NCBI GenBank assembly: GCA_046331705.1
Contig: JAXLQJ010000004.1
Location: 1-64,000, forward strand
Direction: 5' to 3'
Source: JADJOY01 sp046331705 [NCBI: bacterium]
GTDB taxonomy: Bacteria > JADJOY01
Length of the DNA: 64,000 nt
Numbering within the stretch: the stretch's first letter is position 1; every line of letters begins with the position of its first letter. The notes beneath the pieces were generated by a model, which made no database searches, was not told where the DNA came from, and saw only the letters and a list, made by a program, of their open reading frames with translations. Positions 38,233 through 47,249 of this stretch are shown here, piece by piece. A program made the position numbers and the translations under genes.

Positions 38233-39942
38233 TCACGCGAGCTTGCCCATCGCGTGCAGCGCGGCGACGTAGCCGAACGTCATGGCCGGGCCGATGGTGC
38301 CGCCCGCCCCCGGATACGTGCAGCCGGCGAGCGGCGACGAGCAATTGCCGATCGCGTAGAGGCCCTCGAGGGTCTCACCGCGCTCGTTCACGACGCGCGC
38401 GAACCGATCCACCCGCAGCCCACCCTTGGTGCCGAGCTCGCCCGGCCACGCCTCCATGGCGTAGAAGGGCGCGTCCACGATCGGTCCGAGGCTCTCGTTG
38501 GGTCCCCACGCCTGGTCGCCGTAGTACTTGTCGAAGACCGTCTCGCCGCGGCCGAAGTCGGGATCCACGCCCTTGCGCGCGTTCTCGTTGAAGCGCGCGA
38601 TGGTGGCTTCGAGCCCCGCCGCGTCCACGCCGATCTGCGCCGCGAGCGCGGCGAGGGTGTCGGCCTTCTTCAGGTAGCGCGCTTCCTTGAGCGCCTTGGG
38701 GATCATGCTGTCGGGTTGCTGCGCGCCGGGCAGGAACGGTCCCACCGGGTAGGTCTTGCGGTAGCGGGCATCGAAGATCAAGTACGCAGGGATGCTCGGG
38801 TTGTCCGGACTGTTGTTGGCGTACATCGCGTTCACCACGTCCACGTAGGGCGCCGCCTCGTTCACGAAGCGCTGGCCCTTCTTGTTCACGAGGATGCCAC
38901 CCGGCAGCGACTTCTCGATCACCAGCATGCGGGCACGCGCCTCGCCGGGCACCACCGTGACCGGTCCCCACCAGCCGTCGTCCATGCGATCGAGCGGCAC
39001 GCCGAGCTTGACGCCGATCTCGTGGATGTCGCCGGTGCTCGCGGGATTGGCACAGCTCCACTCGGCCTTGGCCGGCGACGGCAGGTACTTGTCGCGCATC
39101 GCCTGGCTGCCCTCGAAGCCGCCCGCGCCCAGGATCACGCCCTTCTGGGCCCGGATGCGCACCAGGCGCCCGCCCTTCTCGGCGACGACACCCACCACGC
39201 GCCCGCCTTCCACGACCACGTCCTTGCACGGCGTCTCGAGGTGCAGGGGGATCTTGCGATCGATCAGCGACATCCTGAGCGGTGCCACCAGCCCGTTGCC
39301 CATCGCCACGCTTCGATCGCGCTTCGACTTGAAGCGCCACGGGAGGTCGAGCCAGTAGCGCATCATCAGCTTCATGGTGAGCCCGATCCAGCCCGGGTTG
39401 CGGCACAGCAAGATGCGCGCTTCCGCCGCGGTGAAGCTGATCCGTCCCAGCATCAGCGTCTGCAGGCCGGAATCGCGCATCGCGAGCAGCTCGTCGCCCA
39501 TCACGCGGGCGTCGAAGGTGCGCGCCTCCACGGTGCGCGCGCCGGGCTTGCTGCCCGCCACGCGCGGGTAGTAGTCGGCGTAACCGGCGATGGCGTCCAC
39601 CTTGAGACGGGTGTTGTCGCACACCCACTTGAGCATCTTGGCGCCCCACTCGACGAACATCACCAGGCGATCGTCGGGCGTGGTGCCCTGGGTGGCGCCG
39701 CGCAGGTAGGTCAGGGCGTCGTCGACCGAGTCGTCCACACCCACGCCCTTCATGAGGTGATTGCACGGTATCCACAGACTGCCGCCCGACATCGCCGAGG
39801 AGCCGCCGTAGCGATCGCTCTTCTCGATCACCATCACCTGGGCACCCTGATCGTGAGCGGTGATGGCGGCGGTCATGGCACCCGCGCCCGATCCCACCAC
39901 CACCACGTCGACCGTCTCATCCCACGTCGTCGCCTCGGCCAT
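38233..39942 (-). CDS. KstD-like FAD-binding dehydrogenase
   Basis: A 569-residue flavoprotein of the fumarate reductase/3-ketosteroid dehydrogenase family. The N-terminal dinucleotide fold VVVVGSGAGAMTAAITA, GGSSAMSGGSLWIP and the C-terminal PGAGGTIGPAMTFGYVA are those of KstD-type enzymes, which desaturate ring A of 3-ketosteroids. Relatives also act on other cyclic or acyl substrates. It is followed by the LLM gene after 107 bases and preceded by the crotonase gene. Steroid activity is a plausible inference, not shown. Confidence 0.82.
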   Translation of the reverse strand: MAEATTWDETVDVVVVGSGAGAMTAAITAHDQGAQVMVIEKSDRYGGSSAMSGGSLWIPCNHLMKGVGVDDSVDDALTYLRGATQGTTPDDRLVMFVEWGAKMLKWVCDNTRLKVDAIAGYADYYPRVAGSKPGARTVEARTFDARVMGDELLAMRDSGLQTLMLGRISFTAAEARILLCRNPGWIGLTMKLMMRYWLDLPWRFKSKRDRSVAMGNGLVAPLRMSLIDRKIPLHLETPCKDVVVEGGRVVGVVAEKGGRLVRIRAQKGVILGAGGFEGSQAMRDKYLPSPAKAEWSCANPASTGDIHEIGVKLGVPLDRMDDGWWGPVTVVPGEARARMLVIEKSLPGGILVNKKGQRFVNEAAPYVDVVNAMYANNSPDNPSIPAYLIFDARYRKTYPVGPFLPGAQQPDSMIPKALKEARYLKKADTLAALAAQIGVDAAGLEATIARFNENARKGVDPDFGRGETVFDKYYGDQAWGPNESLGPIVDAPFYAMEAWPGELGTKGGLRVDRFARVVNERGETLEGLYAIGNCSSPLAGCTYPGAGGTIGPAMTFGYVAALHAMGKLA

Positions 39943-40008
39943 GTCGTTCCTTTCCTCGCCAGCGCGACGGGCGCGCCACGGCGCCGCGATCGCGACCAGC
40001 GAACACGA

Positions 40009-41043
40009 TCAGTCCACGATCTCGTCGATCAAGCCCCACGCGAGCGCGGTCGGTGCGTCGATTCGCGCGCCGCTCAACGCCATCCACGCCGCCCGCTCGC
40101 GCCCGATGCGGCGCGGGATGCTCGCCGTTCCGCCAGCGCCGGGAATCAGCCCCATCGCGAGCTCCGGTAGCTGGAAGAACGCCGAACGCGCCGCCACCAC
40201 GCGGCGCGCGAACGCAGCCAGCTCGATGCCTGCGCCGATGCAAGCACCGCGGACCTCGACGCGCACGCGATCCGCGCAGGACGCGAACATGCGCGCGGCG
40301 CTGCGCGTCGAGCGAATCGCGTGCGCCGTCGCCAGGTCCGGGTGCGTGCCGAACTCGTCCAGGTCGCCGCCCGCGCAAAACGACTCGCCACGGCCAGCGA
40401 GCACGACCTCCGTGATGGACGGGTCGGCCACGACGATCTCGAGGGCTGCGACCAGCGCGTCACGCGTGGACGCGGAATACGCGTTGCGCTTCTCCGGCCG
40501 GTTGAACACCAGGTCGAGGCGCGACTCGGTACGCGTCACGAGCAGCGCAGGCTCGGCGCCGACCGACCGGAGCGCCGCGCGCGGACGCTCCGCGAGCCAG
40601 CGACCATGCTCGGCGCCGACCAGCAAGTTGCCGTAGGCGAGCGATTCGAGCAGCAAGGCGTCGTCGACCGCGAGCCCGGCGCCGGCCCGCAGCACCTGCG
40701 CGAGCGTCATCGCCGCGATGGGCGCAGCTCGAATCGCTTCGTCGATCACCGCCCATTGCGCGGGCGTCGTCACCAGCACGTCGAGCGTCGCCGCCAGCGC
40801 CGCGACACGCGGCGACGACGCGTCGAGCGGTCCCACGCCGACGGTGGGACAGGGCAACGAGCGCAAGCGCTCGCAGGCGAGCGTGAGCGCCGCTCGATCG
40901 CCGCCAGCGCCGTCGTCGCGACGAAGATCGACCACGAACGCGCCGGCGCCCGTGAGCGGCGAGCAGCGCTCCGCCACGCCCGGCGTGGCGAGCGCGGCGA
41001 GCGCCTCGGCGAGCGACGGAATCGATCGCCGCGACTCGTCCAT
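40009..41043 (-). CDS. Enoyl-CoA hydratase/isomerase with extra degenerate crotonase half
   Basis: A 344-residue protein. The C-terminal half (about 165-344) is a full crotonase: FNRPEKRNAYSA, oxyanion-hole SFCAGGDLDEFG, the first acid in GACIGAGIELAA and the second in LPELAMGLIPGAGGT. The N-terminal 160 residues resemble a decayed crotonase: PTVGVGPLDASS, a sheet-like LDVLVTTPAQWAV, then AIRAAPIAAMTLAQVLRAG and GLAVDDALLLESLAYGNLL, matching the helical end of the fold, without catalytic residues. Such a tandem could provide an internal dimer interface. Sits in the catabolic run; start ATG 41043. Confidence 0.82.
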   Translation of the reverse strand: MDESRRSIPSLAEALAALATPGVAERCSPLTGAGAFVVDLRRDDGAGGDRAALTLACERLRSLPCPTVGVGPLDASSPRVAALAATLDVLVTTPAQWAVIDEAIRAAPIAAMTLAQVLRAGAGLAVDDALLLESLAYGNLLVGAEHGRWLAERPRAALRSVGAEPALLVTRTESRLDLVFNRPEKRNAYSASTRDALVAALEIVVADPSITEVVLAGRGESFCAGGDLDEFGTHPDLATAHAIRSTRSAARMFASCADRVRVEVRGACIGAGIELAAFARRVVAARSAFFQLPELAMGLIPGAGGTASIPRRIGRERAAWMALSGARIDAPTALAWGLIDEIVD

Positions 41044-41099
41044 GGGCAATGACGCGGCGGCCGACCCAATGCCCACGCGCGCGCCTCGTCGATCCGCCG

Positions 41100-42599
41100 T
41101 CAGTCCGCCGCGAGCTGGGCGCGCACCTGACGCCGCAGCAGCTTGCCGGTTTCGTTGTAGGGCAGCGATTCCCAAAACTCGATCCGCTCGGGAGTGCGCG
41201 ACGAGCGCAGGTGCTTCTTCACCCACGCTTGCAGGTCCTCGATCGACGTCCGCTTGCCGGGCTTGGTCACGACCACCGCCGCGACCGCCTCGCCCCACTG
41301 CTCGCTCGGCACGCCCACCACGGCGCAGTCGGCGATCGCATCGTGCTCGAGCAGCACGTCCTCGATCTCGCCCGGCGACATGTTCTCGCCACCGCGGACG
41401 ATGACGTCGTCGATCCGGCCCTCGAGGAAGAGATAGCCCGCGTCGTCGAGCAGGCCGCCGTCGCGGGTGGGGAAGAAACCGTCGCTTCCCACGGAGCTGC
41501 CGCGCCCCAGGTACTCGCCCGAGACCTGCTCCCCTCGGACGTACACCTCGCCGCGCTGATTCGCGCCCAGCGCGCTGCCGCTCTCGTCGCGGATCTCGAC
41601 CTCGACGCTCGGCAGCGGCCGCCCCACCGACACCAAGCGGCGCCGCACGGCGGGATCGTCACTGGCGATCGCGGCGCGGTGATCCTCCGGCCCCAGGATC
41701 GCGATGGTCGAGCTGGTCTCGGTGAGGCCGTACGCGTTCGTGAAGTCGACGCCGGGAAAGAGACGCAGGGCCTTCTCGATCACCGACTGCGGCATCTTGC
41801 CGCCGCCGTAGGCGAGCGCGCGCAGCTGCGGCATGTCCGCCGTCGGCGCGTCGCCCAGCGCGTCCACGATGCGCGCCAACATGGTCGGCACGACGAAGGC
41901 GTGCGTGACCCGCTCGCGGCGCGCGGTCTCGATCCACGATTCCGCCGAGAAGCTGGCAAGCTGCACGATTCGCCGGCCCGAGTAGATCGAGCTCGCCAGT
42001 GCGGCCATTCCCGCCACGTGATAGGGCGGGACGCTCACGAGCGTTGCCTCGTCCTCGCCGGCCGAGCCGAACTCGACCGAGCCGAAGATGTACGAGACCA
42101 GATGCTTCTGCCGCAGCACCGCGGCCTTCGGCGCGCCCGTGGTCCCGCTGGTGAAGAGCAGGATCGCGATGTCGTCGGGGTCGGCGCTCCAGTCGGGCTC
42201 GCCGGGCTGGCCCGAGGTGGCGGCGTCGAGGAACGCATCACGCGTGACCACGGTGGTGCGCGCGACGTGCGCCAGCGACGCCACCCGACCGCCCTCCGTC
42301 ACGAGATACGAAGGTGCGATGCGCTCGAGGAGCTTCTCGACCTCCTCGGCCGTGAGGCGGTAGTTGAGCGGCACGAACGGCACGCCCGCCCACGCGCTGG
42401 CGAAGAGGCCAACCGGCACGGCCAGGCTCGACACATCGAGCACCGCGGCGCGCCTGGCGCCGCTGGCGTGCAGGAGCGCGCCGGTGCTGCCGGCGGCATC
42501 GAAGAGCTGCTGGTAGCTGAGCTTGGTCGCTCCGTTCTGCACGGCGATGCGATCGCCGAAGCCCGAAGCCGCCATCTCGAGGAGCATCATCAGGTTCAT
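41100..42599 (-). CDS. Acyl-CoA synthetase (AMP-forming, FadD-like)
   Basis: A 499-residue adenylate-forming ligase activating a carboxylic acid to its CoA ester. The P-loop LLFTSGTTGAPKAAVL, A4 motif YGLTETSST, A7-A8 DDAGYLFLEGRIDDVIVRGGENMSP and the catalytic Lys near the end (NETGKLLRR) are intact. The short N-terminus and overall length are typical of the FadD13/ligase subgroup. Substrate unknown; steroid side chain or fatty acid are candidates from context. This is the last unbroken gene in the window. Confidence 0.9.
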   Translation of the reverse strand: MNLMMLLEMAASGFGDRIAVQNGATKLSYQQLFDAAGSTGALLHASGARRAAVLDVSSLAVPVGLFASAWAGVPFVPLNYRLTAEEVEKLLERIAPSYLVTEGGRVASLAHVARTTVVTRDAFLDAATSGQPGEPDWSADPDDIAILLFTSGTTGAPKAAVLRQKHLVSYIFGSVEFGSAGEDEATLVSVPPYHVAGMAALASSIYSGRRIVQLASFSAESWIETARRERVTHAFVVPTMLARIVDALGDAPTADMPQLRALAYGGGKMPQSVIEKALRLFPGVDFTNAYGLTETSSTIAILGPEDHRAAIASDDPAVRRRLVSVGRPLPSVEVEIRDESGSALGANQRGEVYVRGEQVSGEYLGRGSSVGSDGFFPTRDGGLLDDAGYLFLEGRIDDVIVRGGENMSPGEIEDVLLEHDAIADCAVVGVPSEQWGEAVAAVVVTKPGKRTSIEDLQAWVKKHLRSSRTPERIEFWESLPYNETGKLLRRQVRAQLAAD

Positions 42600-42736
42600 G
42601 AAGAACGCCGTGCGCCTTTCGCGACGGGGAACGAAGCCAGCGTCGCTACGACTGCGATCCAGAGGCCACGCGGTGGCGAGGGCGAGACCCCACCCGCGCG
42701 CGAAGCAGCGAACGTCGATAAAGGGTCCGCCACCGC

Positions 42737-43050
42737 TCAATCCGACGAGGGCAGCGGCTTGGCCTCTCCGAGGACCAAGAGCGCGCCGTTGGCGCCCAGG
42801 GCGCCCTGTCCCGCCTTCGTGCAGAGCAGTCGAGATCGCCGCTGGCGTTCACGTAGCGCTTGCCGAGGAGCGTGCCGCCGTTGGCGTCGGCGGCGACGGC
42901 GCCACCGTCGGGTTTGGCGTCGGCCATCGCCAGGAGCGGCGCACCGCCGCACGTCACCGCGACGTCGTCCTTGGGCGCGGCGATCACCATCACCTCGGTG
43001 GTGCACACCGCGCTCTTGAGCCGCCGTGTTCCTGCCTTGAGCTGCGCCAT
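42737..43050 (-). CDS. Small conserved protein of the catabolic locus (one frameshift)
   Basis: Reading MAQLKAGTRRLKSAVC from ATG 43050, the frame changes at about 42830 (GASGDLD to LLCTKAGQG), giving a protein of about 104 residues ending at 42737. A single missing base explains it (GAGCTG read as GACTG). Proteins of this type, with an early VCTTEVMVIAAP and a CGGAPL segment, accompany acyl-CoA ligases in actinobacterial lipid-catabolism clusters but have no known function. The first frameshift of the whole window is here. Confidence 0.6.
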
Positions 43051-43126
43051 CGTTCGCCTCTCTCGCCTCGTTCGTTCGACGCGGTCCCGCGCCGGCGCGA
43101 TCAGCCGCGGCGCGAACGGGGCTTCC

Positions 43127-43155
43127 TTGACCCGAAGTGAAACACGTTCTATCTT
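43127..43155 (+). promoter_or_regulatory. Promoter with KstR-type operator upstream of the thiolase gene
   Basis: TTGACC (43127-43132) and TATCTT (43150-43155) are 17 bases apart. Between and overlapping the -10 is TGAAACACGTTCTA (43138-43151), matching TNNAACNNGTTNNA, the palindrome bound by the TetR-family repressor KstR of actinobacterial cholesterol catabolism. A repressor bound here would block RNA polymerase. The match is seen; the identity of the regulator is inference. Confidence 0.55.
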
Positions 43156-43248
43156 GCGCGTCCACCACGTTTCAAGCGGAAAAACAGGGCACTCGCGCAT
43201 TTCGCTCCGCTTCGAGCGGCGCGCCGAAGCGCCAGGGAACGCCAATCC

Positions 43249-44397
43249 GTGACGGCTCCGGCTCGAGTCTCGAAGCACCGCCAAGCGGCGGTGGTGGGCA
43301 TCCACGCGCTGCCGTTCTCCAAGAACATCGGCATGACCGAGCGCCATTCCGGTGCTCGCCATCCTCGGCGCGCTCGCCGACGCCGGCCTCACGGTGCGGG
43401 ACGTGGACGGCATGTTCCGCTACGTCTGGGAAGGCACCACCGAGATGGAGATGGCGCGCATCCTCGGCGTGCCCAACCTATGCGCGTTCGGCGAGGTCGA
43501 TTACGGCGGCGGCGCCGGCTGCCTGACCGTCGCGCACGCGGCGCTCGCCATCGAGAACCACCTCGCCGACGTCGTGGTCACGTGGCGAGCCCGCAATCGC
43601 GGCTCGGGCGTGCGTCCGTGGTCGCAGCAATACATGGCCACTGGGCAAGATCAGTTCGAGCGCCCCTACCACGTCGCCCGCCCCGTCGACGGCATGGCCT
43701 TCCACACCCGCTACTGGATCCACCGCTATGGCTGGACCCTCGAGGCGCTGGGACGCGTGGCGGTCACCCAGCGCGAGCACGCCCGCAGGAATCCGGCGGC
43801 GATGATGCAAAAGCCGTCGATGATGGAGGATTACCTGGTGGCGCGCATGATCTGCGATCCGCTCCGGCTCTTCGATTGCTGCCTCGAGACCGATGGCGCG
43901 CTCGCCATGGTGCTCACCAGCGCCGAGCGCGCGCGATCTCGGCGTGACGCCGGTCTACGTCCATGGTTTCGCCATGGGCTCCGGTCCGCAGATGACCGCG
44001 ATGACGTTCTTCTTACGACGAGACACTCGGCAAGACGCCCAATGCGTGGGTGGCGCCCGAGCTCTGGAAGAGCACCGGGCTCACCGCGGCCGACATGGAC
44101 GTGTGCCAGTTCTACGATGCCTTCACGCCGCAGATTCCCATCGCGTTCGAGGAGTTCTCGGCTTCTGTGGCGAGGGCGAGTCGCCCGCGCATACGGCCGA
44201 GCGCCGCAACCCGCCCTACAACACCAGCGGCGGCGGCATCTCCGAAGCGTACGTCCACGGCTTCAACCCTGGCCGGAGGGCGTGCGCCAGGTGCGGGGCA
44301 CGTCCACCACAGGCGCGGAACGTCCGCCATTGCCTTGGTCACCAGCGGCAACGTCGTGCCCACCGGCGCGCTCGTGTTCGCGAAGGAACAGTGGTGA
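43249..44397 (+). CDS. Thiolase/lipid-transfer (Ltp/SCP-x type) protein, frameshifted
   Basis: Start GTG 43249 (VAVVGIHALPFSKNIG) and stop TGA 44395-44397. Six or more frame changes (about 43350, 43932, 44013, 44162, 44265, 44320) must be repaired to read through; no stop occurs in the reconstructed frame. The core VDYGGGAGCLTVAHAALAI and ADVVVTWRARNRGSG are of the Ltp thiolase-like group, and SGGGISEAYVHGFN near the C-terminus is also typical. Such proteins, paired with DUF35 partners, cleave or condense acyl-CoA, e.g. Ltp2 retro-aldol cleavage of cholesterol side chains. The pairing with the next gene supports that. Confidence 0.7.
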
Positions 44398-44401
44398 GCC
44401 C

Positions 44402-44843
44402 GTGAGCGCGCCCGTGCTCGACCCCAAGACCGCCTTTCCGATCCCGGTGGCGGACGCCGACACCCAGCCCTTCTGGGACGGTGTTGGCGCCGGCGAGCTG
44501 CGCATCCGGCGCTGCGCGCTGCAACGCCTGGCCCTGGCAGCCGCGTCCGATCTGCTCCACCTGTCAGGCCCCGCGCCAGTGTGGACGCGGGTGAGCGGCG
44601 ACGGCGTCATCGCGTCGTGGGTGGTGATGCGTCCGCCCACGTTGCCCGCGTACGCCGACAAGACCCCGTTCGTGGTGCTGCTCGCGACGCGGCGGAGGGT
44701 GGTGCGGCTGCCGGCTACCTGGTCGACGAGTCCGCGCGCCCTCAAGACCGACGGCACGACGGAAGGTGTCGCGATCGGGCGCAAGGTACGTTCGTTTTCA
44801 CGACCAAGCCGGCACCCGCCTACCCTGCTGGACCCTGTCCTGA
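44402..44843 (+). CDS. Zinc-ribbon/OB-fold (DUF35) protein, frameshifted
   Basis: GTG start four bases after the thiolase stop; about 145 residues. After repair of about three frame changes the sequence is SAPVLDPKTAFPIPVADADTQPFW, a zinc ribbon with two CxxC pairs (near 44513 and 44555), then an OB-fold ending VRLRFHD and CWTLS. DUF35 proteins partner with Ltp-type thiolases/aldolases and bind the acyl-CoA tail. The start, stop and ribbon order fit that family exactly. Confidence 0.7.
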
Positions 44844-44852
44844 GGTGACGAG

Positions 44853-46027
44853 ATGGAATTCGAGCCTGGACGAGCTCTCAAGGCATTCGCGGCCGAGGTG
44901 GACCAGTTCATCTGCGACAACTGGGACCCCGAGGTCATGGACCCGATGCCCGAGCAGCTCTCGCAGGTGGTCGACACCCGCCCAAGCGCGCCTTCATGCG
45001 CAAGCTCGCCCAGAAGGGTTGGCTCGGCATGTCCTGGCCGAAGGAATACGGAGGAAGGATCTGAGCGGATGTACAGGAAAGTTCCTGCTCACCGAGCGCT
45101 GGGCGCGCGTGGGCGCACCCCAGCCGGGCAAGGGTGTCGGCACCATCGGCAAGACGATCATCCGCCACGGCAACGCCAAGCTGAAGGAATACTTCCTGCC
45201 GCGCGGGATCGCGCGCGGCGAGATCGAGTTCGCGATCGGCTACAGCGAGCCGCGCAAGCCGGCTCGACGCGGCCGCGATGCAGCTCAAGGCCACTCCGCG
45301 ACGGCGACGGCTGGCGCCTCAACGGTCGCAAGATCTGGACGACCTCGGCGCATTTCGCCGATTGGTACTGGGTCGGCGCGCGCACCGATCCCGACGCCCC
45401 CAAGCACAAGGGCATCACGCTCTTCCTGGTGGAGATGCGCCACCCCGGCATCACCATCCAGCCCACCTGGACCATCGGCGACGAGCGCACCAACGAGGTG
45501 TTCATCGACGACGTGGTGGAGACGACTTCGTCGTGGGCGAGCTCAACAAGGGCTGGACCTACATCTGCGAGGCCCTCGACCTCGAGCGCTTCGGCATGAT
45601 GCCGATCGGCGCGATGGAGATGAAGGTCGACACGCTCTGCAAATGGGTCATGCGCGCCGAGCGCGACGGCGCCCCGCTGCGCGACGATCCCGTGGCGCGG
45701 CACACCATCGCGCTGCTCGTGACCCAGCTCGAGGTCGCGCGCATGATGCAGCGTCGGGTCGAGCGAGGCGCTCAAGGGTCGCGTGCCCACCGTCGAATCG
45801 TCGATGCACAAGCTCTACGCCAACGAGCTCGACCAGCGCATCGCCAACTGGGCGATGGAGCTGATGGCCCCGCGGGGCTCCTGAAGCGCGGCAACGAGGG
45901 CGCACCGATGGACGGGCTTCGAGCGCTCGTATCGCTACACCGTGGTCAACACCATTGGCGGCGGAACCCGGAGATCCAGAAGAACATCATCGCCCGCCGC
46001 CAGCTCGGGCTGCCCCTCGTCGTGTGA
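44853..46027 (+). CDS. Acyl-CoA dehydrogenase (FadE-like), frameshifted
   Basis: ATG 44853, nine bases after the DUF35 gene, and stop at 46025-46027, about 390 residues after repair of eight or nine frame changes. WPKEYGG, FAIGYSEP followed by AGSDAAAMQLKA, the flavin-binding GWRLNGRKIWTTSAHFADW, RFGMMPIGAMEM and the late SYRYTVVNTIGGG are ordinary for the family. The C-terminal EIQKNIIARRQLGLP is also typical. Its place suggests it makes the alpha-beta unsaturated CoA for this pathway; substrate unknown. Confidence 0.75.
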
Positions 46028-46283
46028 CGATCCGCCGACGGCGCGCGCCATCGGCTCACGCGCCAGCGTCCACGGCCATCGCGCGCGTATTCGAACCCAG
46101 GGCAAGGGGTTTCGCGGCCGCTCGCCGTAACGGACGGCGGCGATCCGAGACCGGACACGGGAGCGCCGGAGCGCGCTCGATCGATCCCGGATCCAACGCC
46201 CTGACGCGCCATCGCTTGGGCGGCGACGCCGCGCCGGCGTACCCTGCGCCAGACGTCGACTGCCCTCACCGCGCGAGGCAACG

Positions 46284-46621
46284 ATGAACGACCAGCGACC
46301 GCACCCGATCCAGACCCGCCGTTCCCGGATTCCCGGGCGGGGCGTCGCGCCCTGCGCGGCGGTCCTCCTGCTCGCCGCCACCTTTCAGCAGCGCTTCGGC
46401 GGCCACCGCGGCGAACACCAAGGGCGCCGCCGGCAAGTCCACGGTGTCGACGAGATCTGGGAGATCCGCGCCGTTCCCGCGGACAAGGTCGGCACCGACG
46501 TGCAGGGCAATCAGGTCGTGGTCATCGAGCCGTCGAACGAGCGTGCCGAGGAGACCTCTGGCACCCTGTGTCCGAAGCCCCTGCATCGCACCGTCATTCA
46601 GATCGTGCCCAAGCTTCCTGA
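46284..46621 (+). CDS. Small secreted protein, unknown, frameshifted
   Basis: ATG 46284 with GAGG upstream. A signal peptide-like segment (VAPCAAVLLLAAT) is followed by an Ala-rich stretch, then DEIWEIRAVPADKVGTDVQGNQVVVIEPSN. At least two frame changes are needed and the exact end is uncertain. About 105-112 residues. Family not recognised. It converges on the DJ-1/PfpI gene. Confidence 0.45.
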
Positions 46622-47242
46622 TCCGGCGGCCGCGAGCGGGCGCCGCTCACACCCTCCGCCGCGTAGGGCGGCGCCGGATCGTACTGGATCGCACGCGCTG
46701 CGTGATGCGCGCGTGCGCAATCCCCCACAGCCCTTGACCAGCCCAGCGCCATGTCGATCCCCGCGGACACGCCCGCCGCGGTGACGACGTTGCCGTCGCG
46801 CACGTAGCGTACGTCGTCGAGGACGGTGAGATCGCCGAAGCCGCGCAGCGTCCTGCACGAAGCGCCAGTGGGTGGTGACACGCTTGCCGCGGGCGAGCCC
46901 GGCTTCGCGTAGCAGCAGCGCACCGGTACACACGCTGGTGACCCAGGTGCACCCGCGCCGACCGAGCGAATCCAGTCGACGAGCGCTATGCTTCCACCCG
47001 CGGCGCGTGCCCTGCCCGCCCGGGACGAGAATCACGTCGAGCTTCATGTTCGCGAAGGTGTGATCGGGCAAGACCCGGAGCCCCTTGGCGGCCCGCACCG
47101 GCGCCTCGCGCTCGGCCACGCTGAGCACCTGGTCGCCGGCGGCGTCGCGGAGCTTCGCCGCCATCGTGAAGACCTCCACGGCCCGGACGAAGTCGATTTC
47201 TCCACGTCGTCGAAAAGCAGCACCCCTGATCGTGACGCCCAC
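46594..47242 (-). CDS. DJ-1/PfpI family domain protein, frameshifted
   Basis: About 210 residues, from GTG 47242 (GGGGAAG upstream). After repair: VGVTIGVLLFDDVE then EIDFVGPWEVFTMAAKLRD, VILVPGGQGT, the nucleophile elbow TSVCTGALLLREAG with the active Cys, RVTTHW and VVTAAGVSAGIDMAL. This is the isonitrile hydratase-like/GlxA-type branch of DJ-1/PfpI without an AraC domain. No stop codon in any frame separates it from the large upstream protein, so it may be that protein's C-terminal domain; see findings. Function unknown. Confidence 0.65.
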
Positions 47243-47249
47243 GTCGTCT

